From positions 463,113 to 527,112 of IMG/VR virus record IMGVR_UViG_3300005613_000001: a stretch of DNA of 64,000 nt; one strand, written 5' to 3'. Shown piece by piece: positions 8,083 through 15,355 of this stretch. This stretch comes from a virus. How positions within the stretch are numbered: position 1 is the stretch's first letter; each line of letters opens with the position of its first letter. Under the pieces are notes generated by a model that saw nothing but the letters and a program-made list of their open reading frames with translations, searched no databases and was not told the origin of the DNA. Position numbers and translations under genes: made by a program.

Positions 8083-9059
8083 CCCCTGCTAACGCTATAA
8101 AGCGGATCAGTAGGACGGATTATCTTACCTATCTTAATTGGCAATTTCGCTTGTTTAATAACATCATTAAACAACGCATCAAACCCATTTGGCAAACTTG
8201 ATCCTCCGGCAATTACAATATCAATTGGATCGTCTGTTCTTGCTTTCTTACCTGCACCTGCCAAACCTTCTTTAATGCCTGTAGCTGTCTTTTCCATCAT
8301 AATTCTATATTGAGTTTGAATGGCTCTTTCTACAAGCGTGCTTGGTTCTTTCGTTAAATCAATATTTCTCTTTTCTTTGTTGATAAAAGTAGCCGTTTCA
8401 CTAACCGCCTTGGCAGCCCTTTTGTCAATCCAGTCACCACTATTAACTAATGAAAAACTAAATACTGGCGCACTGTAAATAGAGAAGCACAGATTTACCA
8501 TTCCCGCCCCAAATGAAATTCCAATGCCTGTATATGCCTTTTTCCCAAGCTCAGCATACACCAATGCTAAGCCCTCGTTAATGGGTTGAGCATTTACTGT
8601 GTGTCCGGTTTCATCTTTAAACGCCTTAAAAATAGCCTCTAAGACTTTACCGTGATAATCTGCATCGGTCTCTTCATTAATGGCATTTGCCGGGACGCTG
8701 TAATATAAGGTTTCTTTGTCCTTAGACACATTATCCAACAGGCTGTGGACCATAATTTTTAAAATCTGAAAGGCATGAATCTCACCCGGATTCACACACC
8801 CTTCTTTCATAGGTCTCTTTAGATTTAACGCACTCATCGTATAAGCCATATCTACGGCTTTCTGTCCCAATGCATAAGCAATATCATCTCGCTCAACAAG
8901 AGGAACGCCTGCATTTTTCATCATATTAAATACAAAACGGTTCTCTAATGGGAATTCAAGGAAGGCATTTACTTCCTTCTTATGAACAAAATTCTTATTT
9001 TCATCTCGCTGACAAGTCACTAAATTATACGTGCCCGCGTCAAAACCGATTCCTGACAT
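8052..9059 (-). CDS. Actin/Hsp70-fold ATPase (ParM/MreB-like)
   Basis: 335 residues. The three signature elements of the actin-Hsp70 superfamily are present: phosphate-1 loop GIGFDAGTYNLV (3-14), connect-1/phosphate-2 region INEGLALVYAE with GISFGAGMVNL (160-190), and the adenosine loop VIAGGSSLPNG (282-292). It is shorter than DnaK (no substrate domain) and in the size range of ParM/AlfA-type filament proteins. A likely role is a nucleotide-driven filament for DNA or virion positioning in the infected cell, as shown for some phage and plasmid actins; this is inference. The 74-residue gene just upstream may be its partner. Start ATG follows GGTAAAG. Confidence 0.82.
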   Translation of the reverse strand: MSGIGFDAGTYNLVTCQRDENKNFVHKKEVNAFLEFPLENRFVFNMMKNAGVPLVERDDIAYALGQKAVDMAYTMSALNLKRPMKEGCVNPGEIHAFQILKIMVHSLLDNVSKDKETLYYSVPANAINEETDADYHGKVLEAIFKAFKDETGHTVNAQPINEGLALVYAELGKKAYTGIGISFGAGMVNLCFSIYSAPVFSFSLVNSGDWIDKRAAKAVSETATFINKEKRNIDLTKEPSTLVERAIQTQYRIMMEKTATGIKEGLAGAGKKARTDDPIDIVIAGGSSLPNGFDALFNDVIKQAKLPIKIGKIIRPTDPLYSVSRGCLIAAENAV

Positions 9060-9071
9060 TGCTTTACCTTT

Positions 9072-9296
9072 CTATTCCTGTACCTGTTCTCCAAATTTAA
9101 TCTTACCCCCCGCCTCAAAATCGGGGACCATAAAGGGCTCATCTTCTTTTTGAGCTATTTTACCCTTGCCATCAACGGAAACCTTTATGTCATTAGTAGT
9201 TATGTTTAAATTAAGGTCTAATGTGATATTAACATCACATTCACCGTCTTTAGTCACAACGGTAACTTTGGGTTTGCCTTTTAATAACTGTACCAT
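9072..9296 (-). CDS. Small acidic protein preceding the actin-like gene
   Basis: 74 residues with a beta-strand pattern (VTVVTKDGECDVNITLDLNLNI) and an acidic C-terminus (EDEPFMVPDFEAGGKIKFGEQVQE). Unrecognised. It lies 12 nt upstream of the actin-like ATPase in the same direction and could be an adaptor or regulator of the filament, as small partner genes often accompany ParM-like genes; only position supports this. A TATAAA-like -10 box sits immediately upstream of its ATG. Confidence 0.55.
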   Translation of the reverse strand: MVQLLKGKPKVTVVTKDGECDVNITLDLNLNITTNDIKVSVDGKGKIAQKEDEPFMVPDFEAGGKIKFGEQVQE

Positions 9297-9344
9297 GCTT
9301 TATATCTATCCTACCAAATACCCATTTAATCTAGTTACTGAGAT

Positions 9345-9506
9345 TTAAAACTCCCAAAAAGGGATGGTTTCGACAGGGATAGGACCATCACCACTACCAC
9401 TAGAACTGGAACTAGAACTGGATGATGTGGGTGGGCGTTGTAGACAATTTTTAATCCAATTAACGAGGCGCTTGAGGGCATCCAATAATTTCTTCAGCCA
9501 TTGCAT
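9345..9506 (-). CDS. 53-residue protein, amphipathic helix plus Ser-rich linker
   Basis: A short gene. ATG at 9506 lies one base after the stop of the glycosyltransferase and is preceded by a strong GGAGG, so it is translationally coupled. The product begins MQWLKKLLDALKRLVNWIKN, a strongly amphipathic cationic helix, continues with CLQRPP, nine serines and GSGDG, and ends PIPVETIPFWEF. The helix could lie on a membrane; the C-terminus could be a docking peptide. Not recognised. It ends the ExbB/ExbD/glycosyltransferase operon. Confidence 0.6.
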   Translation of the reverse strand: MQWLKKLLDALKRLVNWIKNCLQRPPTSSSSSSSSSGSGDGPIPVETIPFWEF

Positions 9507-9507
9507 T

Positions 9508-10503
9508 TTATCCTCCAATGATTTTCAATGGTTGCTTTAACATCTTATCTACTCCTAATAGAATCATGTCTGCTGTAAGTTCTGTCAAACAGGGTTTTGG
9601 ATATGCCTTACTTTTTGGGCAATCGGGCCAATTATAACAAGGTCCACAGTTCCAGTTGCCGTCGTCTCGATGCTTTTGTACAAGTGTCCAATTTTCATAC
9701 CACCTTCCATATACCTTTCCATCGACCATTGTGAAAATACCAACCTGGGGCTTTCCCAAACCCCCGGCCATATGAAAGGTCGCTGTATCGACTGAGACTA
9801 TATAATCCGCTGATGCAACAAAACTCATCCATTTTCTAATAGACCCCATAAGCAAAGGCACTTTTAGATGTTCAAGCATTGGGATTGGACCCGTATGTGT
9901 GTAAAACACATAGCATCCACGCTCCCGTAGTCCGTTTACGACCCCCTCCATTTGATGTGAAATTAAATTTTTAGTCGCCATTGCTGAAATTGGCGAAAAT
10001 AATACTGTTGGTCCACTCTGGGTGCGATGAGACTCAATTTCTCGCTTCGCCTCTATTAATTCTTGTTCACTGAATTGGAAGTGCATATTGTGGTTTTCTA
10101 GTGCAACCCCACAATGGTTAGCCCAAATATCACTTCTATTTTTGCCAGAGAGAGGGGCCATTCTGACTTCATACCGACAGCACGCATTGGTAGTATTATA
10201 AGATGTCAGATAGTCTCCCTGGTCTATTTTTCCAGAATCAACCAGTTCATCTACAAAGGGGTGTCCTTTGATTGCTTGGTGATATATCCCTGGGCAAGCA
10301 AAAACTATCTTAGCATCGGGCATAATCCTTTTAAAATCTTCAAAGATCATTCGGTGAACTAGAATATCCCCTAGTCCCCCATTAGCACGATAAATGAGTA
10401 TAGAATTTCGCTTGTCGCTAAATTCCCTTAAAGACAGATTGGTAGTTCTCTGGCTTTTTTTGACAAGTCTTGATAATAACTTCTTATGCTGAAGTGCTCT
10501 CAT
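9508..10503 (-). CDS. GT9-family (heptosyltransferase-like) glycosyltransferase
   Basis: 331 residues. GT-B fold of the ADP-heptose:LPS heptosyltransferase family: N-terminal RANGGLGDILVHRMIFED (about 36-53), central ILFSPISA-like strand, and the sugar-nucleotide site SADYIVSVDTATFHMAGGLGKPQVGIF (about 240-266). A cysteine-containing C-terminal segment (NCGPCYNWPDCPKSK) is also seen in bacterial members. It transfers a sugar from a nucleotide donor; acceptor unknown, perhaps a virion protein or host glycan. Its start overlaps the preceding membrane-protein gene by ATGA, so it belongs to the ExbB/ExbD-like operon. Confidence 0.8.
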   Translation of the reverse strand: MRALQHKKLLSRLVKKSQRTTNLSLREFSDKRNSILIYRANGGLGDILVHRMIFEDFKRIMPDAKIVFACPGIYHQAIKGHPFVDELVDSGKIDQGDYLTSYNTTNACCRYEVRMAPLSGKNRSDIWANHCGVALENHNMHFQFSEQELIEAKREIESHRTQSGPTVLFSPISAMATKNLISHQMEGVVNGLRERGCYVFYTHTGPIPMLEHLKVPLLMGSIRKWMSFVASADYIVSVDTATFHMAGGLGKPQVGIFTMVDGKVYGRWYENWTLVQKHRDDGNWNCGPCYNWPDCPKSKAYPKPCLTELTADMILLGVDKMLKQPLKIIGG

Positions 10504-11087
10504 TCAAATAATTTCGCAGGGAATTTAGGAGGCGGCAATTGGTAGAACCGGGGTACTTGTCTTTGGCTGAACGACCCGTGCCCACGCCCTTGACCTTCGC
10601 CTTCGCCTTCTCCTTCACCCTCTCCTTCTACACCAAATGGTTGCCCCCTGCCTTTGCTGGGGTCTGTTGTACCTCTAAAGCTACCGCCTCTTTTTAAATG
10701 TTGTTGGATTGCATGTCCTTGTTCGTGTAACGCTCTGGAATAGGGCAATTCATAAACACGGGGCTCATCTTTTTTAACTTCGAATGGACTATCTTTTTCA
10801 TCAGTGGGGTTTAAATCTTTGGCCCAAACGAGGACACCACCTTCATCATTATCACTGGGTTCATTAATAATAATCCAATATACTTGGAATTTTTCTGGCA
10901 TTTGCTCTGTAGACGGCCAGCCGAACAAGCTATTAATTGCAAACCAAACACCAAAGCCCAAGAATAATGTTGCTGTAATGGTTATCATTTTAATTACCCA
11001 CAGACCTTTAGCTCCAATAACAAACCAAAGGATGAGGGCAGACAACACAATGAAAGCTATAGGAATAGCAGACGTTTCTAAACTCAT
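10500..11087 (-). CDS. Membrane protein of the ExbB/ExbD-like operon
   Basis: 195 residues. Two hydrophobic segments (about 8-25 and 30-52) are followed by a soluble part beginning YWIIINEPSDNDEGGVLVWAKDL, then RALHEQGHAIQQHLKRGG (an HxxxH arrangement that could be coincidental), and a low-complexity (EG)n run near residues 155-168 before a proline-rich end. No family recognised. It is coupled by ATGA overlaps to the ExbD-like gene before it and the glycosyltransferase after it, so it is probably a third component of that membrane complex. Confidence 0.68.
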   Translation of the reverse strand: MSLETSAIPIAFIVLSALILWFVIGAKGLWVIKMITITATLFLGFGVWFAINSLFGWPSTEQMPEKFQVYWIIINEPSDNDEGGVLVWAKDLNPTDEKDSPFEVKKDEPRVYELPYSRALHEQGHAIQQHLKRGGSFRGTTDPSKGRGQPFGVEGEGEGEGEGEGQGRGHGSFSQRQVPRFYQLPPPKFPAKLFE

Positions 11088-11734
11088 GGGTCTACCTCCT
11101 CTTCATAATTATTTTCATCAAAACCTCCACCATTAACTGCTTTATCTGCAATGGTCTTGGGCAATTGATTCATACTTACCACGGAGCCCTTTTTGTCTAA
11201 TAAGAACCTGCAAACAGTTTTTTCATCACCATCTTCGTCTAGTGTAACCTTTTTTATAGCCACGGTTTTGAGTGTTGGATTAATTTTATCAATCTGGACG
11301 GTAACCTCAGTAGGTTTATTGGGAGTTCGCTTCGCATACATGTGTACGTTCATTACATACTCACCAGGGATAATACCTCGAATCGTTATAATTTCCCTAT
11401 TTTCGTTATATTTAATTGTCTCACCATCAGGAGTCTTAAAAGTATCATTGCTATGCCCTAAATCGTCACGATCTAAGTGCATTAGTCCATCTTCCCGCCT
11501 CCTAAAGAACACAAGATGGTCAGCGGGGTCTTGCAAATAAGAATCTACATCATTATTTAACTCATTATCCCAAGTGGTTGTAATAACAAACTCAGCTTTG
11601 GCTTCAGAGGCATTATCCAGTTTTGCTTCTGGATTAATTAAAATGTAAGCTATGAAGAATAACGCTACAAATCCCAATAGCGCATTGAATAGCAAATCTA
11701 AGAAGGCTGTATTAGCCCCATAATATTGTCTCAT
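11084..11734 (-). CDS. ExbD/MotB-like proton-channel subunit
   Basis: 216 residues. A single N-terminal transmembrane helix, NTAFLDLLFNALLGFVALFFIAY (about 8-30), carries the conserved Asp at its start that conducts protons in ExbD/TolR/MotB. The rest is an unusual soluble domain with beta strands (EFVITTTWDNELNNDVDSYL, GIIPGEYVMNVHMY) instead of an OmpA peptidoglycan-binding domain. Its ATG overlaps the stop of the ExbB-like gene (TAATG), the usual B-D gene pairing. The complex would use the proton gradient across the host inner membrane to drive movement of the periplasmic part; the target in a phage is unknown. Confidence 0.75.
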   Translation of the reverse strand: MRQYYGANTAFLDLLFNALLGFVALFFIAYILINPEAKLDNASEAKAEFVITTTWDNELNNDVDSYLQDPADHLVFFRRREDGLMHLDRDDLGHSNDTFKTPDGETIKYNENREIITIRGIIPGEYVMNVHMYAKRTPNKPTEVTVQIDKINPTLKTVAIKKVTLDEDGDEKTVCRFLLDKKGSVVSMNQLPKTIADKAVNGGGFDENNYEEEVDP

Positions 11735-12315
11735 TAGATGTCCTTTTTGACTAAATTTAGTCCTTGAGCTAGATTAAAATACTGGATTTTAAGGAGTTGA
11801 GAACAAATTAAACCGATAAGAGTAGTATAGAGGGCTGTAGACATACCTCCACTCATGCTGCTTAACAAATCCTGTACGGACGTGATATCACTTACATCTA
11901 AGGTGCTAAATCCAACGAGCATTAAAATAAAACCACTTACTGTTCCAATCATACCTATATTGACACACATTTCACTTGAAAACCAACCAATTTCTTCCAA
12001 CCTAGATAGCTTCTCAACTTCATCTTCCCACTTTTTTCGTCTTACTTGTTGTCTTTTTCTTTGCTTTGGAGGAAGTGAAGCTTGCGGCCCAGGTCGCGGC
12101 GGCACATCCATATTCAGCACATTACTTAATTTGAATGTTTTCAATCCACACCAAGCTGAGACATATACAAATATCCCAAAAATAACAAAACTAAGTTTGG
12201 TTAAATCTCTTTCCCAAACCTTTTGAAAAGCATCCATATAAAAGGCTGCTACCACTCCCACAAGCACTAAACCGATTACAAGCCACCATTTTAAAAATAA
12301 TTTGTGTTTAATCAT
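11734..12315 (-). CDS. MotA/TolQ/ExbB-family proton channel subunit
   Basis: 193 residues with four hydrophobic segments: about 9-27, 40-58, 115-138 and 155-178. The last two hold the family core, GMIGTVSGFILMLVGF and GGMSTALYTTLIGLICSQLL, including the TT pair that lines the proton path. Between helices 2 and 3 is a basic cytoplasmic loop (PPKQRKRQQVRRKKW). It pairs with the ExbD-like gene directly downstream. It lies just after the terminator of the upstream gene, with GAGAGG before the ATG, so it starts a new transcription unit. Confidence 0.82.
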   Translation of the reverse strand: MIKHKLFLKWWLVIGLVLVGVVAAFYMDAFQKVWERDLTKLSFVIFGIFVYVSAWCGLKTFKLSNVLNMDVPPRPGPQASLPPKQRKRQQVRRKKWEDEVEKLSRLEEIGWFSSEMCVNIGMIGTVSGFILMLVGFSTLDVSDITSVQDLLSSMSGGMSTALYTTLIGLICSQLLKIQYFNLAQGLNLVKKDI

Positions 12316-12348
12316 TATATTTTCCTCTCACAAGTAAGAGAGTAATCG

Positions 12349-12386
12349 AAAAAAAATCTCCTCGGGCCAAAGGACCGAGGAGATTT
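12349..12386 (-). terminator. Strong terminator of the 12.4-13.0 kb virion gene
   Basis: On the minus strand a 12-bp perfect stem (12375-12386 with 12354-12365), with a 9-nt loop that can pair further, runs into eight T residues. It lies 24 nt after the stop of the upstream gene. Confidence 0.92.
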
Positions 12387-12409
12387 ATATTTAATCCGGG
12401 GTTTAATTC

Positions 12410-13021
12410 TTAGCTGTTGCAGCTTGAACGAATGGACAGAAGAACGGCAACATCGGCGTCAGCGGCACCAGATTCACTGTTTGCAACCTGAATCTTGGAG
12501 ACAGCCAAATCACCATTGTTGAAGATCTGCGTATCGGCAGCAGCCAACGTAAAGGTTGCTGTGGTTAGACCATTCAAGCGAACCTGAACAGAACCAGAAC
12601 CATTGTTGGTAATCTGCGTGAACACAGCGGCGGAACCGTATGTGGTCACAACATCTACCTCGTTGTCCGCAAAAGTAGTACCCGCAGTGGCGGAAATCGT
12701 GGTTGCAGCGGGATATGTATTCTCGCCAGCAACGTCAGAATAAACACTACCATCATCACTTACCACTTCAACAATTGCATCTTCAAGAGAGCACTGTGGG
12801 TAAGCAAATCTCTTCCAATAATTACAATCCGTAAATGTCTCCCCGTCAGACAACTTACGATTAATTAAATTTGGACCCATAACATAAACTTGACGTTGCT
12901 TAGAAGGATCAATCTGATCTCCAAGCCCTTGACCCGTAACGGCACCGGCTGATGCGGTGGAGGGGTCTTTGTCCAAAAGGCCCTGTTCAACGTTGTTCAA
13001 CGCAACTCTAAATACGCTCAT
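12410..13021 (-). CDS. Probable abundant virion protein (Ig/beta-rich C-terminus)
   Basis: 203 residues. N-terminal ~100 residues include VYVMGPNLINRKLSDGETFTDCNYWKRFAYPQCSLEDAIVEVVSDDGS; the C-terminal ~95 are Ala/Thr/Gly-rich beta strands with small residues, typical of virion surface or decoration proteins. No family is recognised. It has its own promoter-like sequence, a strong ribosome site (GAGGAG) and a strong terminator, and GC-richer codon usage than its neighbours, all consistent with high late expression. It could be a head decoration, tail or fibre-tip protein; mass spectrometry of virions would decide. Confidence 0.65.
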   Translation of the reverse strand: MSVFRVALNNVEQGLLDKDPSTASAGAVTGQGLGDQIDPSKQRQVYVMGPNLINRKLSDGETFTDCNYWKRFAYPQCSLEDAIVEVVSDDGSVYSDVAGENTYPAATTISATAGTTFADNEVDVVTTYGSAAVFTQITNNGSGSVQVRLNGLTTATFTLAAADTQIFNNGDLAVSKIQVANSESGAADADVAVLLSIRSSCNS

Positions 13022-13040
13022 ACCTAACTCCTCAAATATG

Positions 13041-13068
13041 AATATACAGTATGACTCTCAATCTTCAA
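13041..13068 (-). promoter_or_regulatory. Candidate promoter of the abundant virion protein
   Basis: Minus strand TTGAAG (13068-13063), 16-bp spacer, TATATT (13046-13041), 20 bases before the ATG at 13021, with GAGGAG between. Confidence 0.4.
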
Positions 13069-13089
13069 AAGTATATATGCAGCTATTAA

Positions 13090-13698
13090 CTATTTTAGAT
13101 CCAAGATGTCCCCATTAAACATCTTTTCATAAAGAGAAGTGCCTAAACCAGTGGGTACTAAACTAGTCTTAATACCTTTTGAGGCGGCAAGATAAAGCGG
13201 TCCACACTCAACGCCTATTACCCAACCCGCATTTAGAACATCAGTAGTGATTTCTGGCTCAAACCCCTGTTTTGCAGCCATTTCGATGACCGCCTCTTTT
13301 TGGAAATAGGACATAGATTTGACAGGATGTAAACCTTCAGGGCATATTGCGCACTTGGCTGTGGGATCATGATGGGGAACATCTACCCGTTCGCAAGCAA
13401 TATTGGAATCATCTAATAAACCGATAATAGGATGTGTTCGCATATTAAATTTCAAGGGTTTAATTAAGGCAAAATCATTCTTTTTTTGGGTCATTTTAGA
13501 GTGACCAAACACCCTTGGATTATTAAACCAGCTTACAAGTTCATCTTTACAGCAAATAAAAATTTCAACACCATTTAATTCTCGTTCAAGAGTCGGTAGT
13601 AAACAATTTAATTGTACCACATATTCGGAAGACTCCCCTAAATACGATATACAAATCCTATCTTTTATTTTTGCATATATAGGTAAAGGCATTCCCAT
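13090..13698 (-). CDS. GT9-like glycosyltransferase relative
   Basis: 202 residues. The C-terminal part, GWVIGVECGPLYLAASKGIKTSL, matches the donor-site region of GT9 enzymes (GxExGPLYLAAxxG), and residues ~125-145 hold a CAICPEG cysteine pair as in the other GT9 gene at 9.5 kb. The N-terminal domain is shortened relative to the ~330-residue family norm, so it may be a reduced or degenerate enzyme. Its start at 13698 overlaps by 2 nt the divergent ATG at 13697. Confidence 0.6.
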   Translation of the reverse strand: MGMPLPIYAKIKDRICISYLGESSEYVVQLNCLLPTLERELNGVEIFICCKDELVSWFNNPRVFGHSKMTQKKNDFALIKPLKFNMRTHPIIGLLDDSNIACERVDVPHHDPTAKCAICPEGLHPVKSMSYFQKEAVIEMAAKQGFEPEITTDVLNAGWVIGVECGPLYLAASKGIKTSLVPTGLGTSLYEKMFNGDILDLK

Positions 13699-13900
13699 GA
13701 GTCAATCCGATAAAGAAAAAGCCGCTGCGGCGAGGGCTGGGTTGCTAAGTTTTCTGGGTCAATTTGGCGAACCTGATCCCTATAATAAGATAGTTTTGGA
13801 AGTTCTTTTTGAGGAAATGATAAAACATGAAGGTATTTCTGTATCTGGCGAAAAGGGACAAAACAGGAGTCAAAGTGCTCGCTCATCTAAGAAGCAATAA
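13697..13900 (+). CDS. 67-residue hypothetical protein
   Basis: Short helical protein: MSQSDKEKAAAARAGLLSFL, then LGQFGEPDPYNKIVLEVLFEEMI and a basic Ser-rich tail. Unrecognised. Its final 74 nt overlap the next gene in another frame, typical of compact phage genes. The two genes form a small plus-strand island within the minus-strand late region. Spontaneous ORF cannot be excluded. Confidence 0.5.
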   Translation: MSQSDKEKAAAARAGLLSFLGQFGEPDPYNKIVLEVLFEEMIKHEGISVSGEKGQNRSQSARSSKKQ

Positions 13901-14192
13901 GAGATTATTTGGACGAGTGACCAATCTAAAAGACTTAAATCTCCCGCAAGCATGGGAATCTAGAGTAGAAGGAATCATTCACGAAAACAGAATGTTGTGG
14001 GAACCTTGGGTAGAAACTGCTGAGTCCTATCAAGCATTAAAGAAAGCGATGTTATCTAGGGGTTATACCGCTCTACCAAGCCACTCCATGCCTGTAATTA
14101 GAGGGATAAACGCCTCTGACGAGGTGCAACCTAATAATACAGATAACTTTCAACCATCCAAAACTATGATCCGCAAAGGGAAAAGAAATTAA
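13827..14192 (+). CDS. 121-residue hypothetical protein
   Basis: Basic protein with MKVFLYLAKRDKTGVKVLAHL at the start and a helical middle (WVETAESYQALKKAMLSRGYTAL) and disordered C-terminus. The alternation of strand and helix looks like a real fold, but no family is recognised. Start ATG lies inside the preceding gene; it ends 4 nt into the convergent gene at 14189. Confidence 0.55.
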   Translation: MKVFLYLAKRDKTGVKVLAHLRSNKRLFGRVTNLKDLNLPQAWESRVEGIIHENRMLWEPWVETAESYQALKKAMLSRGYTALPSHSMPVIRGINASDEVQPNNTDNFQPSKTMIRKGKRN

Positions 14193-14497
14193 TCCCTTTT
14201 CTTAACAAAACAACGATGAATAGAAAATCCACCTGTAGAAACTTCAATTAAAAAAGTAGTTCCATCCACATCAGCGATGCTTCCGCCATTCTTTTTAAAA
14301 TCTTCTGCTATTTCATGAAGATTACCGTCAAAAGAGATGACATTTGCCGCAATCCTTTTAGCACTGAGTTTGGATACTACCGCTAGTCCAACCAAACTAG
14401 AACTTTTTGGTTGGTTGAATCGAGCAACATTATCCTTTTGTTCTGCTACCCATTTTTTGAAGTCTTCTAGCGATAAATAATTCATTCCCATTCCCAT
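14189..14497 (-). CDS. 102-residue hypothetical protein
   Basis: Alpha/beta protein (YLSLEDFKKWVAEQKDNVARF, SAKRIAANVISFDGNLHEIAEDFKKNGG, TTFLIEVSTGGFSIHRCFV). Several ATGs open the frame (MGMGM); the fourth codon onward fits the folded part. It is one base from the preceding glycosyltransferase-like gene, so co-expressed. Not recognised. Confidence 0.6.
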   Translation of the reverse strand: MGMGMNYLSLEDFKKWVAEQKDNVARFNQPKSSSLVGLAVVSKLSAKRIAANVISFDGNLHEIAEDFKKNGGSIADVDGTTFLIEVSTGGFSIHRCFVKKRD

Positions 14498-14498
14498 T

Positions 14499-15353
14499 TT
14501 AAGCTCCTTCTATATTGAAAAACTCATATATATCCTCTTCTTGTATATACGCTGCATTCGCATATTTAGGGCCACAAGAATGGTCTTTAATTTCTACATC
14601 TATCATTTCTTGATTCCTCAACCAATATAAATTTCCATCAATAATATCATGTGCTGTATGATGTTGTGGATACATATAGAGTTCATTTTCTAATTTTTCA
14701 GCCCCCGGTCTATTATCTTCAAAAGAATCATCACAGCACATAAGAAGAAGTTTGGTTACGCCGAAATGAAAAGCTAAACCAATTGCGGCACAAATGGGAT
14801 TTCTATAATCATCTATTCTATATGCACATCCCGCCCCTGTTCCTTTATAATCCCTTTGAGGGACAGGGACATACCTATAAAGATGACCCCTATACTTTTC
14901 AATAAATTTATGATATGTTCGGGTAGATGTAATGCATTTGGGGAAATATGAATGTTTCGTTGGGAGATAAGATAAACATTCCTGATAGGGGTTATTTACA
15001 ACATAATAATTAATTGCCCCTTTGTGACTTAAATCCCATTTTCGTAAAGCTGAATTAACAGCTAACACAGCGATTTGCCCTTTAGGTAACTTGCCAATTA
15101 TTTTTTGCTTTTCTTCGAAATTATACCCATCGGAAATGATAATAACATTAGGGTGCTCAATTTTGAGATCATCTATTTGTAATGATTTGTGGGAATTATT
15201 GGCTGTCTCATTATTTAAGAACACACTAAAATCTTTTTTTTGAATTAGCGTGTTTATATCTTGACAATTAGAAGTTTTTGCAAAATTGCGAACCCATATC
15301 CCTGATGTGGTTTGCAAATATTCATTGCCATTTCTGTGATTTTTTATTCTCAT
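14499..15353 (-). CDS. DUF115-like / glycosyltransferase-related protein
   Basis: 284 residues. The segment NVIIISDGYNFEEKQKIIGKLPKGQIAVLAVNSALRKWDL (about 70-110) has the Rossmann-like layout of DUF115/6-hydroxymethylpterin-kinase-like glycosyl-transferring proteins (a SxGxSL-type loop followed by an N-x-A strand); later GAGCAYRIDDYRNPICAAIGLAFHFGVTKLLLMCCDD also fits. The assignment is tentative. It lies immediately after (3 nt) the repeat fibre gene in the same transcript, so modification of that fibre is a reasonable inference. Confidence 0.5.
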   Translation of the reverse strand: MRIKNHRNGNEYLQTTSGIWVRNFAKTSNCQDINTLIQKKDFSVFLNNETANNSHKSLQIDDLKIEHPNVIIISDGYNFEEKQKIIGKLPKGQIAVLAVNSALRKWDLSHKGAINYYVVNNPYQECLSYLPTKHSYFPKCITSTRTYHKFIEKYRGHLYRYVPVPQRDYKGTGAGCAYRIDDYRNPICAAIGLAFHFGVTKLLLMCCDDSFEDNRPGAEKLENELYMYPQHHTAHDIIDGNLYWLRNQEMIDVEIKDHSCGPKYANAAYIQEEDIYEFFNIEGA

Positions 15354-15355
15354 AA

